A stretch of DNA of 64,000 nt from contig NZ_CP109499.1 in the NCBI RefSeq assembly GCF_036231965.1, forward strand, positions 6,882,001 to 6,946,000. The letters run 5' to 3'. Below, one piece after another: positions 1 to 9,423 of this stretch. The notes under the pieces are model-generated. The model saw nothing but the letters and a program-made list of their open reading frames with translations. It did no database searches and had not been told where the DNA came from. Position numbers and translations under genes: made by a program. Within the stretch, counting starts at the first letter, position 1; every line of letters starts with the position of its first letter. The DNA comes from Streptomyces sp. NBC_01428. GTDB lineage: Bacteria > Actinomycetota > Actinomycetes > Streptomycetales > Streptomycetaceae.

Positions 1-589
1 ACGCCGCGGGAGACCTGGTGGGCTTCACCACGTCGTCGATGTAGTCGAGGCTCGTGGTGCCGACCTGCGCGCCGAGCTTGAGGCCCTTGAGGCCGGCGAG
101 CCCTGTCGCCTTCGCCGCCTTGGAGCCCTTCAGCGCGATGACGGCCTGGCGCACGTCGTAGTAGCCGGACGAGAAGTCCACGGCCTTCTTGCGCTCGTCG
201 CTGATGGACACCTGGTTGATGTCGAAGTCGAAGGTCTTGCGGCCGGGCGCGAACGCCTTGTTGAAGGGCACGCTCTGCCAGACGACGTCGCCGCGCGCGT
301 AACCGAGCTGCTTCGCCACGGCATAGGCGACCGCCGACTCGAAGCCCTTGCCGTTCGCGGGCTTGTCGTCCTCGAACCACGGTTCGTACGCGGGTTCGTC
401 GGTCGCGACGGTGAGCTTGCCGGCGGTCCGCGTGCCCGACGAGCCCTTGGCGCAGGCCTCGGCACCGCTTCCGGAGGCCTTGCCGGACGCCTTCTCCTCA
501 GGCTGCGGGGCGCAGCCCACGGCGAGGGCGAGCAGGACGACGGTGCCGGCGGACGCGGCGCGGGCCAGGGCGCGTTGAGCGAGATGCAT
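1..589 (-). CDS. ABC transporter substrate-binding lipoprotein (partial, 3' end outside window)
   Basis: The minus-strand frame from the ATG at 589 runs off the left edge, so about 196 residues are visible. The N-terminus is a lipoprotein signal peptide with the lipobox LAVGC at about residues 25-29, so the mature protein should be anchored by Cys to the outer face of the membrane. It continues with KLTVATDEPAYEPWFEDD and GFESAVAYAVAKQLGY, typical of family 3 (amino-acid type) periplasmic binding proteins, and the D/N-Q-V-S-I-S-D-E-R-K loop that follows the ligand-binding region. No partner permease or ATPase is visible; they may lie to the left. Ligand specificity cannot be read from the sequence; polar amino acids are the family default. 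Confidence 0.85.
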   Translation of the reverse strand, partial: MHLAQRALARAASAGTVVLLALAVGCAPQPEEKASGKASGSGAEACAKGSSGTRTAGKLTVATDEPAYEPWFEDDKPANGKGFESAVAYAVAKQLGYARGDVVWQSVPFNKAFAPGRKTFDFDINQVSISDERKKAVDFSSGYYDVRQAVIALKGSKAAKATGLAGLKGLKLGAQVGTTSLDYIDDVVKPTRSPAA

Positions 590-733
590 GGCGGGAGAGT
601 GACAGCGAACCGTGCCGTCTGTCGAGGTCACGGCGGTAAATGTCCGCATGGTGGGAACGGGTGTTGCAATCCCGTGAACACGTAGGGCGTGTCCGCCCCC
701 GCACCGCGGCGGGGGCGGGGAACGAGCCCGGGT

Positions 734-1390
734 TCACCAGCCCCGCGCGCGCCACTCCGGCAGGTGGGGGCGCTCGGCGCCCAGCGTGGTGTCGTTGCCG
801 TGTCCCGGGTAGACCCAGGTCTCGTCCGGCAGCACGTCGAAGATCCTCGTCTCGACGTCGTGCAGGAGACTCGCGAACGCCTCCGGGTCCTTGCGGGTGT
901 TGCCCACCCCGCCGGGGAAGAGGCAGTCGCCCGTGAAGACATGGGGGTGACCGTGCGGGTCGTCGTAGACGAGGGCGACCGAGCCCGGCGTGTGGCCCAC
1001 CAAGTGGCGCGCGGTGAGGCGCACGTTCCCCACGCGGACGGTGTCGCCGTCCTCCAGGAGGACGTCGGTCGGGACGGGGATGCCGTCGGCGTCCTCCCGG
1101 CCGGCGTACGTCCGCGCGCGCGTGGCGGCCACGACGTCCGCGAGCGCCTGCCAGTGGTCGCCGTGCTGATGGGTGGTCACGACCGAGGCGATGCCGTCGT
1201 CGCCGATCAGGGTGAGCAGGGTCGGGGCGTCGCTCGCCGCGTCGATCAGGAGCTGTTCGTCGGTGGCCCGGCAGCGCAGCAGATAGGCGTTGTTGTTCAT
1301 CGGGCCGACCGCGACCTTGGAGATCATCAGGTTCTGCAGCTCGTGCACGTCGGCAGGGCCGCCGACCTTCACCGCTCCGCTGTACGTCAT
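734..1390 (-). CDS. MBL-fold metallo-hydrolase (glyoxalase II-like)
   Basis: 218 residues. The metallo-beta-lactamase metal motif THQHGDH is at about residues 93-99. Later ligands are the His of HLVGHTPGS, the Asp of FTGDCLFPGG and the His of YPGHGNDT. Compact single-domain enzymes of this kind hydrolyse thioesters or related bonds; glyoxalase II and persulfide dioxygenase are the closest models, but the substrate is not determined. It lies 10 nt downstream of the mycothiol-dependent isomerase gene on the same strand, so the two are probably one transcript. The pairing suggests a thiol-conjugate substrate (inference). The ATG at 1390 is the start that leaves room for the upstream gene. Confidence 0.88.
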   Translation of the reverse strand: MTYSGAVKVGGPADVHELQNLMISKVAVGPMNNNAYLLRCRATDEQLLIDAASDAPTLLTLIGDDGIASVVTTHQHGDHWQALADVVAATRARTYAGREDADGIPVPTDVLLEDGDTVRVGNVRLTARHLVGHTPGSVALVYDDPHGHPHVFTGDCLFPGGVGNTRKDPEAFASLLHDVETRIFDVLPDETWVYPGHGNDTTLGAERPHLPEWRARGW

Positions 1391-1400
1391 GGCGGCCAGC

Positions 1401-2090
1401 CTATAGCGGGGGCAGGGCCGGCAGCGGCCCGCCGTCGACGGTCAGCGCCGAGCCGTCGCGGCGCCCGCAGAGCCAGCCGAGCAGGTCGGCCGCCGTGCCC
1501 CGGACCGCGACGGGGCCGCCCGTGGCGCCTCCGCCGGTGGTCCACGTGCGGCCGGTCTCGGAGGCCAGTTCCGTCGAGGGCACGTCCGGGTGGCCGGCGA
1601 ACCGCTCCACGAGGAAGTCGATCTCGCGGTCCGTGAACTCCTCCGGCAGGTCCTCCAGCTCGTACCCGGTCCCGAGGTCCACGTGGTGCAGCTCGGCCTC
1701 GACCCATCGCCGGAACGGCACCCGGGCCGCGGTGTCGGTGACGCCGTTGCGCAGTTCCACCGTGCGCGACCAGTCGGCCGGCGTGGCCCCCACGTCCTGG
1801 AAGCGGGCCGCGCTCTCGCGGACGTCGGCGAACTGTGCGTCGAGGGGTCGCGGGGCGTCCCGCTCGATGTCGGCGTCGCGGGCGGTCGCGGAGGCGTACA
1901 TGGGCCGGCCCTCCAGGACGTTCACGAGGGCGTCGGCGTTGCGGGCGACGTGGGCGAGCACGTGCCCACGGCTCCAGCCGGGAAGCCGTGACGGTTCCGT
2001 CACAGAGGCGTTGTCCAGTCCGGCGGCTGCGGTGAGCAGCCGATCCGTCGCGGCACGTACAGATGCCAGGTCGCGCACATGATCAATCAT
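1401..2090 (-). CDS. Maleylpyruvate isomerase family mycothiol-dependent enzyme
   Basis: 229 residues. The N-terminal DinB-like/MDMPI domain has LPGWSRGHVLAHVARNADAL at about residues 38-57, carrying the metal-binding His, and VEAELHHVDLG further on with the other ligands (HxxxD type). A C-terminal domain follows with the low-complexity TGGPVAVRGTAADLLGWLCGR stretch common to MDMPI_C. Family members use mycothiol or similar thiols as cofactor for isomerisation, conjugation or detoxification. The frame extends upstream, but the start at MIDHVRDL aligns with the usual beginning of the family. Its only close neighbour is the MBL hydrolase 10 nt downstream. Confidence 0.85.
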   Translation of the reverse strand: MIDHVRDLASVRAATDRLLTAAAGLDNASVTEPSRLPGWSRGHVLAHVARNADALVNVLEGRPMYASATARDADIERDAPRPLDAQFADVRESAARFQDVGATPADWSRTVELRNGVTDTAARVPFRRWVEAELHHVDLGTGYELEDLPEEFTDREIDFLVERFAGHPDVPSTELASETGRTWTTGGGATGGPVAVRGTAADLLGWLCGRRDGSALTVDGGPLPALPPL

Positions 2091-2314
2091 GGGGCCGACC
2101 CTAGCTCCGGCACACGTTCGGGTGAAGGTGGTCGGCCGCCCCCGTAAATCGAATGCACGTGCTATACGCTCGTGAACGGCGTCGGGCATGCTGGACGGTC
2201 CGGGATTGTTGTGAACCAACGAAAGCAACCGGCGCTGTCAGTGGCTCGCCCTAGTCTGGGAAAGACGGGGGCCCGCGGCCCCTGTCACCACTCTCAAGAA
2301 AGGTGCGGACCGGC

Positions 2315-5300
2315 GTGGCCGACCGTCTCATCGTCCGTGGAGCGCGCGAGCACAACCTGAAGAATGTCTCGCTCGACCTCCCGCGCGACTCGCTCATCGT
2401 CTTCACGGGCCTGTCGGGGTCGGGCAAGTCCTCCCTCGCCTTCGACACGATCTTCGCCGAGGGCCAGCGGCGCTACGTGGAGTCCCTCTCCTCGTACGCA
2501 CGGCAGTTCCTCGGCCAGATGGACAAGCCGGACGTGGACTTCATCGAAGGCCTCTCCCCGGCGGTCTCCATCGACCAGAAGTCGACCTCGCGCAACCCGC
2601 GCTCGACGGTCGGCACCATCACCGAGGTCTACGACTACCTGCGGCTTCTCTTCGCCCGCATCGGGAAGCCGCACTGCCCCGAGTGCGGCCGCCCCATCTC
2701 CCGGCAGTCCCCGCAGGCCATCGTCGACAAGGTGCTGGAGCTGCCCGAGGGCAGCCGTTTCCAGGTGCTGTCGCCGCTGGTCCGCGAGCGCAAGGGCGAG
2801 TTCGTCGACCTCTTCGCCGACCTCCAGACCAAGGGATACAGCCGTGCCCGGGTCGACGGCGAGACCATCCAGCTGACCGAGCCGCCCACGCTGAAGAAGC
2901 AGGAGAAGCACACCATCGAGGTGGTCATCGACCGCCTCACGGTGAAGGACTCCGCCAAGCGCCGGCTCACCGACTCCGTGGAGACCGCGCTCGGCCTGGC
3001 CGGCGGCATGGTCGTGCTCGACTTCGTCGACCTCCCCGAGGACGACCCCGAGCGCGAGCGCATGTACTCGGAGCACCTGTACTGCCCGTACGACGACCTG
3101 TCCTTCGAGGAGCTGGAGCCCCGCTCCTTCTCCTTCAACTCGCCCTTCGGCGCGTGCCCGGACTGCAGCGGCATCGGCACACGCATGGAGGTCGACCCCG
3201 AGCTGATCGTCCCGGACGAGGAGAAGTCCCTCGACGAGGGCGCCATCCACGCATGGTCGCACGGGCACACCAAGGACTACTTCGGCCGGCTGATCGGGGC
3301 CCTCGCCGACGCGCTGGGATTCCGCACCGACATCCCCTTCGCCGGCCTGCCGCAGCGCGCCAAGAAGGCCCTGCTCTACGGCCACAAGACACAGATCGAG
3401 GTCCGCTACCGCAACCGGTACGGCCGCGAGCGGGTCTACACCACGCCCTTCGAAGGGGCCGTCCCCTTCGTCAAGCGGCGCCACAGCGAGTCCGAGAGCG
3501 ACGCCAGCCGTGAGCGCTTCGAGGGCTACATGCGCGAGGTGCCCTGCCCCACCTGTCACGGCACGCGCCTGAAGCCGCTCGTCCTCGCGGTGACGGTCAT
3601 GGAGAAGTCCATCGCCGAGGTCTCCGCCATGTCGATCAGCGACTGCGCGGACTTCCTGGGCCGGATGAAGCTCAACGCCCGTGACAAGAAGATCGCCGAG
3701 CGCGTCCTGAAGGAGGTCAACGAACGGCTGCGCTTCCTGGTCGACGTCGGCCTCGACTACCTGTCGCTGAACCGAGCGGCCGGCACCCTGTCCGGCGGCG
3801 AGGCCCAGCGCATCCGGCTGGCCACCCAGATCGGCTCCGGACTCGTCGGCGTGCTCTACGTCCTCGACGAGCCGTCCATCGGCCTGCACCAGCGCGACAA
3901 CCACCGGCTGATCGAGACCCTCGTCCGCCTCCGGGACATGGGCAACACGCTCATCGTCGTCGAGCACGACGAGGACACCATCAAGGTCGCCGACTGGGTC
4001 GTCGACATCGGCCCCGGCGCCGGTGAACACGGCGGCAAGGTCGTCCACAGCGGTCCCTTGAAGGAACTGCTCGCCAACTCCGAGTCGATCACCGGGCAGT
4101 ACCTGTCGCGGAAGCGGGAGATCCCCACCCCGGACGTGCGCCGCCCCACCGACCCGAGCCGCAGGCTCACGGTGCACGGCGCCCGGGAGAACAACCTCCG
4201 GGACATCGACGTGTCGTTCCCGCTGGGCGTCCTCACGGCCGTCACCGGCGTGTCCGGCTCCGGCAAGTCGACCCTGGTCAACGACATCCTGTACACGCAC
4301 CTGGCCCGCGAGCTGAACGGCGCGAGGAACGTGCCGGGCCGCCACACGCGCGTGGCGGGCGACGACCTCGTCGACAAGGTCGTGCACGTCGACCAGTCGC
4401 CGATCGGCCGCACCCCGCGCTCGAACCCGGCGACGTACACCGGAGTCTTCGACCACGTCCGCAGGCTGTTCGCCGAGACCACCGAGGCGAAGGTGCGGGG
4501 CTATCTGCCCGGCCGCTTCTCCTTCAACGTCAAGGGCGGCCGCTGCGAGAACTGCTCGGGCGACGGCACTATCAAGATCGAGATGAACTTCCTGCCGGAC
4601 GTGTACGTCCCCTGCGAGGTCTGCCACGGGGCGCGCTACAACCGGGAGACCCTGGAGGTCCACTACAAGGGCAAGTCCATCTCCGAGGTCCTCGACATGC
4701 CGATCGAGGAAGGGCTCGCCTTCTTCGAGGCGGTCCCGGCGATCGCCCGCCACCTGAGGACGCTGAACGACGTCGGCCTCGGGTACGTCCGGCTCGGTCA
4801 GTCCGCGCCGACCCTGTCCGGCGGTGAGGCCCAGCGCGTCAAGCTCGCCAGCGAGCTCCAGAAGCGTTCCACCGGCCGCACCGTGTACGTGCTCGACGAG
4901 CCGACCACCGGTCTGCACTTCGAGGACATCAGCAAGCTCATCACGGTGCTGTCCGGCCTGGTCGACAAGGGCAACACGGTCATCGTGATCGAGCACAACC
5001 TGGACGTCATCAAGACGGCGGACTGGGTCGTCGACATGGGCCCCGAGGGTGGCAACGGCGGTGGACTGGTGGTCGCCGAGGGCACTCCCGAGGAGGTCGC
5101 CGGCGTTCCGGCCAGCCACACCGGCAAGTTCCTGCGCGAGGTCCTCGGCGCCGACCGGATCAGCGACGCCGCTCCGGTGAAGGCGCCCCGCAAGGCGGCC
5201 GCCAAGAGGGCGGTCGCGGCCAAGGCGCCCGCCAAGAAGACGGCCACGAAGACCGTCACCGGCGCGGCCACCAAGGCCGCCGCCAAGAAGACCGCCGCGC

Positions 5301-5362
5301 AGTCGACGGCGGCGAAGAAGGCGGCACCCGCGAAGAAGACCACGCGGGCACGCAAGGCCTGA
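2315..5362 (+). CDS. uvrA: Excinuclease ABC subunit A
   Basis: UvrA recognises DNA lesions for nucleotide excision repair together with UvrB and with UvrC, encoded 5 kb downstream. About 1015 residues with two ABC ATPase modules. Walker A motifs are GLSGSGKS (about residue 32) and GVSGSGKST (about 645); LSGGEAQR signatures are at about 492 and 835. Zinc-type Cys clusters include CPECGR, CPDC, CPTCHG and CENCSGDG...CEVCHG. The GTG at 2315 gives the standard [17 protein letters not shown] start; the in-frame GTG at 2303 overlaps the AAAGG ribosome site at 2299-2303. The last about 60 residues are a Lys/Ala-rich tail beyond the conserved core, rich in AAKK repeats and resembling histone H1 tails. 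Confidence 0.97.
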   Translation: MADRLIVRGAREHNLKNVSLDLPRDSLIVFTGLSGSGKSSLAFDTIFAEGQRRYVESLSSYARQFLGQMDKPDVDFIEGLSPAVSIDQKSTSRNPRSTVGTITEVYDYLRLLFARIGKPHCPECGRPISRQSPQAIVDKVLELPEGSRFQVLSPLVRERKGEFVDLFADLQTKGYSRARVDGETIQLTEPPTLKKQEKHTIEVVIDRLTVKDSAKRRLTDSVETALGLAGGMVVLDFVDLPEDDPERERMYSEHLYCPYDDLSFEELEPRSFSFNSPFGACPDCSGIGTRMEVDPELIVPDEEKSLDEGAIHAWSHGHTKDYFGRLIGALADALGFRTDIPFAGLPQRAKKALLYGHKTQIEVRYRNRYGRERVYTTPFEGAVPFVKRRHSESESDASRERFEGYMREVPCPTCHGTRLKPLVLAVTVMEKSIAEVSAMSISDCADFLGRMKLNARDKKIAERVLKEVNERLRFLVDVGLDYLSLNRAAGTLSGGEAQRIRLATQIGSGLVGVLYVLDEPSIGLHQRDNHRLIETLVRLRDMGNTLIVVEHDEDTIKVADWVVDIGPGAGEHGGKVVHSGPLKELLANSESITGQYLSRKREIPTPDVRRPTDPSRRLTVHGARENNLRDIDVSFPLGVLTAVTGVSGSGKSTLVNDILYTHLARELNGARNVPGRHTRVAGDDLVDKVVHVDQSPIGRTPRSNPATYTGVFDHVRRLFAETTEAKVRGYLPGRFSFNVKGGRCENCSGDGTIKIEMNFLPDVYVPCEVCHGARYNRETLEVHYKGKSISEVLDMPIEEGLAFFEAVPAIARHLRTLNDVGLGYVRLGQSAPTLSGGEAQRVKLASELQKRSTGRTVYVLDEPTTGLHFEDISKLITVLSGLVDKGNTVIVIEHNLDVIKTADWVVDMGPEGGNGGGLVVAEGTPEEVAGVPASHTGKFLREVLGADRISDAAPVKAPRKAAAKRAVAAKAPAKKTATKTVTGAATKAAAKKTAAQSTAAKKAAPAKKTTRARKA

Positions 5363-5398
5363 GCGGACGCCCGGCCGGGCGGACGGCGACTCACCGAC

Positions 5399-5434
5399 GG
5401 CGGCGCCCCGCGGATCTCTCCGCGGGGCGCCGCC
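5399..5434. terminator. Bidirectional terminator between uvrA and pfkB
   Basis: Perfect 16-bp stem (5399-5414 with 5419-5434) and a TCTC loop. It sits 36 nt after the uvrA stop and 80 nt from the stop of the convergent kinase gene. There is no U-tract, as is usual for Streptomyces hairpin terminators. Confidence 0.8.
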
Positions 5435-5514
5435 ATGTCACGCCGGGCCCCGGTTTCGGCGCCGTTGTGGCCGCGGTCCGCCCCGCGCGCGGACCGGACG
5501 GCTGCCGCCCGGTG

Positions 5515-6426
5515 TCAGGCAGCGCCGAGCTCCGAGGCGTACGGCGGTTCCGCACCCGCCCGCGAGCAGGTGATCGCCGCGGCACGGGCCGCGAAGCGCA
5601 GCAGGTCGGTCCAGCCCTGCGGGCCCAGCTCCGCCGTCGCCGCGGAGGACAGGGCGTCCCGGGCGGCCAGGCCGTGCAGCAGTGCCGCGTTCACGGTGTC
5701 ACCCGCGCCGATGGTGTCCACGACCTCCACCGCCTCACCGGGCACGGAGTGCACCGAACCGTCCCGGGTGAAGGCGGTGAGCCCGTCGCCACCCCGGGTG
5801 ACCACCACGGCCGCCGGTCCCGCGGCCAGCCATTCCCGCGGTGTGCCGCCGAGCCACGCGGCGTCCTCCTCGGACAGCTTCAGCAGGGACACCGAGGGGA
5901 GCCAGCTCAGGAACCGGGCGCGGTAGGCGTCGGGATCCGGGATCAGGCCGGCGCGGATGTTCGGGTCGAGCGCGGTGAACACCCCCTGTGCGGCGGACTT
6001 GCGCATCAGCTCCTCGTACGCGCTCGCGCCCGGTTCCAGCACGAGGGAGCAGGTGCCGAAGGACACGGCCCGAGCGGCGTCGGGGAGAGCGACGGGAGTC
6101 GAGAACAAGCGGTCCGCCGTGCCCTCGACGTAGAAGGAATAGGCGGCCGAACCGTCCGGTCCTATCGTGGCGGCGGCCAGCGTCGTCGGCTCGTCGCCGC
6201 GCTGCACGGACGACACGTCGACGCCCGCTCCGGTCAGCCCTGCCAGGAGCGCCTCGCCGAACGCGTCGCGCGAGACGCGGGAACAGAAGGCGGTGGGCGA
6301 GCCGAGGCGGCCCAGCGCCACGGCCGTGTTGTAGGGGCCGCCGCCGAGACGCGGCAGCAGGCCCGCCAGGGCGCCCGCGCCCTGCGGCACCAGATCGATC
6401 AGGGCCTCACCGGCGACGACGATCAC
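5515..6426 (-). CDS. PfkB-family carbohydrate kinase (fructokinase-like)
   Basis: 303 residues. The ribokinase/PfkB signature near the N-terminus is RLGGGPYNTAVALGRLG (about residues 26-42). The C-terminal active-site motif DTIGAGDTVNA (about residues 235-245) contains the anion-hole GAGD with the catalytic Asp. It should phosphorylate a sugar with ATP in the cytoplasm; fructokinase or a related ketose/deoxy-sugar kinase is the best guess. The GTG start at 6426 overlaps the stop of the upstream lacI-type regulator by 4 nt (GTGA), with AAAGGA just upstream as ribosome site. Regulator and kinase are therefore translationally coupled, and the kinase substrate or product is the likely inducer. 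Confidence 0.9.
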   Translation of the reverse strand: MIVVAGEALIDLVPQGAGALAGLLPRLGGGPYNTAVALGRLGSPTAFCSRVSRDAFGEALLAGLTGAGVDVSSVQRGDEPTTLAAATIGPDGSAAYSFYVEGTADRLFSTPVALPDAARAVSFGTCSLVLEPGASAYEELMRKSAAQGVFTALDPNIRAGLIPDPDAYRARFLSWLPSVSLLKLSEEDAAWLGGTPREWLAAGPAAVVVTRGGDGLTAFTRDGSVHSVPGEAVEVVDTIGAGDTVNAALLHGLAARDALSSAATAELGPQGWTDLLRFAARAAAITCSRAGAEPPYASELGAA

Positions 6427-7490
6427 GACGTGGTTCCTTTCCTGGGGGCCTCATGGCTTTCGGGGAGCGTGGAGTTGTCGGGACAGCCGCACGAGGTGCG
6501 GTGGACGAACGTGGCGGGCAGCCGCACGGTGCGGCTCTCACGGCCCGGCTCCGCCAGTCGCTCCAGGAGCAGTTCGACGGCGCGGGCACCGATCTCCTTG
6601 CTGGGCTGGGCGATCGCGGTGAGCCCGGGGCTGAACAGGTCCGCCCAGGAGAAGTCGTCGAAACAGCACAGGGCCAGGTCCTTCGGCACGGACAGTCCTC
6701 GTTCGCGCAGCGCCCGCAACGCGCCGATCGTCATGGCGTTGTTGGCGGTGACGAGGGCGGTCGGCCGCGCCGTGAGGGACAGCAGCCGGTGGGTGGCGTG
6801 CTCGGCCGTGTCCGTCCGGGACTCGCCGTGCGCGACGAGCCGTTCGTCGTAGGGGAGCCCGGCGTGGGCGAGGCCGAGCCTGTACCCCGTGACGCGCTCT
6901 GCCGTGGTGCTCAGCCCCGGGAGGCCGGCGACGAGCCCGATGTGCCGGTGTCCCCGTCCCGCGAGATGACTGACGAGGGCCGTCATGGGTGCGGTGTTCT
7001 CGGTGCCGACCTGGTCGTGGCGGAAGCCGCTCCCGGCGGGGGAGCGCACCGTCCGGTCCAGGAACACGGTCGGTACGGCGTGCTGCCCGAGATAGCGCAG
7101 CAACGCCTCCGGGGTCGCGGAGGGGGCGATGATCATGCCGTCCACGCGCCGCTCGTGCAGCAACTGGACGATCTTCCGCTCGTGTTCCGGGTCGTCGTGC
7201 GGATCGGCGATGAGCAGGGTGTATCCGCCCTCCAGAGCGCGGGCCTCGACACCCTGCAGGATCTCCGTGAAGTACGGGTTGCTGATCGCCGAGACGGCGA
7301 GCCCGATGGACCGGGTGCGCGAGGTGACGAGCGAACGGGCCAGGGTGTTGGGCGTGTAGCCCAGCTCGTCGATCGCGTCGAGGACGGCCTGGCGCGTCCG
7401 CGGCAGAACAGGGCGTGTGTCGTTCAGGACGTGCGACACCGTCGCGATGGACACGCCCGCACGCCGGGCCACGTCGACCATCGTCGCCAT
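6423..7490 (-). CDS. LacI-family transcriptional regulator
   Basis: 355 residues. The N-terminal HTH is MVDVARRAGVSIATVSHVLN followed by the hinge helix region (ELGYTPNTLARSLVT). The sugar-binding domain starts about residue 60, with typical RSIGLAVSAISNPYFTEILQ and a C-terminal DDFSWADLFSPGLTAIAQPS effector loop. The chosen ATG at 7490 has GGGAGGG about 7 nt upstream; an ATG at 7481 is also possible. The gene precedes and overlaps the PfkB kinase. Two matching LacI-type operators lie 147-204 bp upstream (7637-7650, 7681-7694), in front of both this operon and the divergent Rieske gene, so autorepression and control by a sugar ligand are likely. Confidence 0.93.
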   Translation of the reverse strand: MATMVDVARRAGVSIATVSHVLNDTRPVLPRTRQAVLDAIDELGYTPNTLARSLVTSRTRSIGLAVSAISNPYFTEILQGVEARALEGGYTLLIADPHDDPEHERKIVQLLHERRVDGMIIAPSATPEALLRYLGQHAVPTVFLDRTVRSPAGSGFRHDQVGTENTAPMTALVSHLAGRGHRHIGLVAGLPGLSTTAERVTGYRLGLAHAGLPYDERLVAHGESRTDTAEHATHRLLSLTARPTALVTANNAMTIGALRALRERGLSVPKDLALCCFDDFSWADLFSPGLTAIAQPSKEIGARAVELLLERLAEPGRESRTVRLPATFVHRTSCGCPDNSTLPESHEAPRKGTTS

Positions 7491-7636
7491 GGCGCTCCCT
7501 CCCCGGGACCTGGTGGCTCGCTCCGGGGACGTCGTCGTCCCCGCGCCGACGGGGCGCCGCTTCGCCCGTGACCCGAGGGTGTCCGGGCGTGCGGAGCCAG
7601 CCGTCCGCCCGCGAAGGTATCCCATCCGGCACCGCA

Positions 7637-7650
7637 CGTAAACGCTTACG
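7637..7650. promoter_or_regulatory. LacI-type operator O1
   Basis: CGTAAACGCTTACG, a near-palindrome around a central CG, the hallmark of LacI/GalR-family operators. It is the exact reverse complement of the second site at 7681-7694. Centres are 44 bp apart, about four helical turns, which would allow two dimers on one face or a short loop. Confidence 0.75.
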
Positions 7651-7680
7651 TAAAGGATCCATGGGCTCGCTCGGTGCGGG

Positions 7681-7694
7681 CGTAAGCGTTTACG
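7681..7694. promoter_or_regulatory. LacI-type operator O2
   Basis: CGTAAGCGTTTACG, the exact reverse complement of O1. It lies 135 bp before the Rieske start and 191 bp before the lacI start. The remaining part of the 338-bp divergent region (7491-7828) shows no other gene or strong structure. Confidence 0.75.
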
Positions 7695-7828
7695 CGGGCC
7701 GGCTGGCCGCGCTCACCCGGCGTCGGGCGGAACGATCTGTGCCGGTATCGTCGCCCTGCGCCCCCGTGTCACGCCGGGCGGAGCATCCGCACAGTCACCG
7801 AATCACCGACCAGACCAGGGGAGATGCC

Positions 7829-8254
7829 ATGCCGGGGCGTCCGTCCGCGAGCCGTCGCACCGTCCTGAGGGGAGCGGCGCTCACCCCCGTCGCCGGGCTC
7901 GGACTCGCCGCGTGCTCCGGAGGCGGCGGCGGGGGAGCCCCCGCGACACCGACCGCCCCGGTCGTGCTGGGTGCCGAGAGCGAGGTCGCCAAGGGCGGTG
8001 CCGAGCTCTACCAGGACCAGAACGTCGTGGTCAGCCGCGCCGAGGACGGTTCGCTCACGGCGTTCAGTTCGATCTGCACGCACGCCGGGTGCGCCATCAA
8101 CAAGCTGGACGGCACGACACTCGTGTGCCCGTGCCACGGAAGCGAGTTCGACGCACGGACGGGCAAGGTGCTGAGGGCGCCGGCCACCGAGCCGCTCAAG
8201 GCGCTGACCGTCGAGGCGAAGAACGGCAAGATCGTCGCCGGTCCGGAGGCCTGA
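7829..8254 (+). CDS. Rieske [2Fe-2S] protein, Tat-type lipoprotein
   Basis: 141 residues. It begins with a twin-arginine signal (SRRTVLRG), a short hydrophobic stretch and the lipobox LAAC at about residues 26-29, so it should be folded in the cytoplasm and exported as a membrane-anchored lipoprotein. The Rieske cluster motifs are CTHAGC (about 84-89) and CPCHGS (about 101-106), giving two Cys and two His ligands. The size matches small arsenite-oxidase-type or ubiquinol-type Rieske modules, but no partner oxidase or cytochrome is next to it. AGGGGAGA lies 6 nt before the ATG. The partner redox enzyme is unknown; electron transfer at the outer membrane face is the safest statement. Confidence 0.9.
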   Translation: MPGRPSASRRTVLRGAALTPVAGLGLAACSGGGGGGAPATPTAPVVLGAESEVAKGGAELYQDQNVVVSRAEDGSLTAFSSICTHAGCAINKLDGTTLVCPCHGSEFDARTGKVLRAPATEPLKALTVEAKNGKIVAGPEA

Positions 8255-8400
8255 GTACCGGTCCTCGGCCCGGGCGAGGTCCGGGTACGCGCTCGGAGGA
8301 CCAGGGGCTGGCCCGGAGGGGTCCCGCGGGCGGGCTCGGGGGTCCCGGCGGCGGAGGGGGAGTTCCGTGCCGGCTGTCCACCGGTCCGGCCGAGCGGAGA

Positions 8401-8456
8401 CAGGCCCGAGACGGTCACGCCCCGGGACGGCCAGGCCCCGAGACGGTCACGCCCCG
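8401..8456. repeat. Tandem pair of about 24 bp
   Basis: CAGGCCCGAGACGGTCACGC and following CCCG at 8401-8424 recurs at 8432-8456 with one extra C, period about 31 bp. It lies in the gap between two convergent genes (8255-8469); nothing else is seen there. Confidence 0.7.
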
Positions 8457-8469
8457 AATGGGCGGCCGG

Positions 8470-9423
8470 TCACTCCCAGTCCCACCCGATGCCCACGATC
8501 CCCGACCGCACGCGGGGCTCGACCAGGTGCACGGAGTGATGACGGCCGCTCAGCGCGAGTTCCTGGCGGCCGCTGCGCGGCGCGGCAGCCGAGTGCTGGG
8601 TGAAGCGATGGCAGCGCACGGGAAGCGCGTCCTCGGCGAAGTGCACCTGGAGCGCGTACTGTCCGCCGGCGAAGCCGAACCCGCGGACGTACTCGCTGGA
8701 CGTCCCGGCTGTCCCGTCCTCGAAGCCGTAGCGGAAGAGAAACGTATCGCCTGCTCGGAGCCGGATGTCGAAGAGGAGTTCGGCGACGAGGATCCCCGTG
8801 TCGTGGTGCCGGCGCACCCGGCCCGTACGGCAGTTCTCCAGGGCGAGGACCGCCGTGCTCTCCGGGTCGCATCCCGGGTCGCCGTGGTGGACGGCCACAT
8901 AGCGGTCGACGCCGTCCTTGTGGGCGCGCACGATGTGCTGCGACTCGCGGCCGAGCAGTTCGCGCCGGGCACCGATGCGGACCCGCTCGTGATGGCCGAT
9001 GGTGTGCAGGCCGCCGTCGAGAGGCGACTCCAGTTCGGCGAGCAGACCCTCCAGGACGCCGGAAGCCTCCACCAGGGAACGGTAGGAGCGGCCGGTGGGA
9101 CGCTCCGGGTCGGCGCGCTCCTCGGCCTTGGCGAGCAGGCGTATCAGGGATTCGTCGGGCAGCTGAAGTATCTCCTCCAGGGCGCGGACTGCCCGCAGGG
9201 ACTCGGGGCGCTGCGGCCGCCGGGCGCCCTGCTGCCAGTAACTCAGGCTCGTCACCCCGACCTTGACCCCGTAGCGCGACAGATGGTGCTGGACGCGTTG
9301 CAGCGGCAGTCCGCGGGCGGCGATCGCGGCACGCAGCGCGACATGGAACGGGCCGCCGCGCAGGGCCGTGTCCAGTTCCGCCGTGCCGATCTCCGCGTCC
9401 GCGTGGTGTGTGCCGTGCCGCAT
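8470..9423 (-). CDS. Putative XRE-type HTH regulator with C-terminal beta-rich domain
   Basis: 317 residues. Residues about 25-100 look like a Cro/C1-type HTH: VALRAAIAARGLPLQRVQHH and then VTSLSYWQQGARRPQRPES, where the recognition helix would end, then VRALEEILQLP. The rest (about 110-317) is a conserved-looking, Trp/Tyr/Phe-rich soluble region with alternating polar and hydrophobic residues (VHFAEDALPVRCHRFTQH) that I cannot assign. The ATG at 9423 has AGAAAGG upstream and gives a normal-length N-terminus. GTTCAC/GTGAAC motifs occur at 9444, 9508 and 9528 in its upstream region. Function as a regulator is inferred from the HTH only. Confidence 0.7.
   Translation of the reverse strand: MRHGTHHADAEIGTAELDTALRGGPFHVALRAAIAARGLPLQRVQHHLSRYGVKVGVTSLSYWQQGARRPQRPESLRAVRALEEILQLPDESLIRLLAKAEERADPERPTGRSYRSLVEASGVLEGLLAELESPLDGGLHTIGHHERVRIGARRELLGRESQHIVRAHKDGVDRYVAVHHGDPGCDPESTAVLALENCRTGRVRRHHDTGILVAELLFDIRLRAGDTFLFRYGFEDGTAGTSSEYVRGFGFAGGQYALQVHFAEDALPVRCHRFTQHSAAAPRSGRQELALSGRHHSVHLVEPRVRSGIVGIGWDWE

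Noticed and set aside
2200-2300. SOS (LexA) box upstream of uvrA
   Set aside because: GAAC-type fragments are present (GTGAACCAACGAAAG) but the second arm GTTC is missing.
2294-5119. 941-codon open frame on the minus strand
   Set aside because: Exactly antisense to uvrA; low-complexity Asp/Val/Gly/Arg translation caused by GC-rich codons on the other strand.
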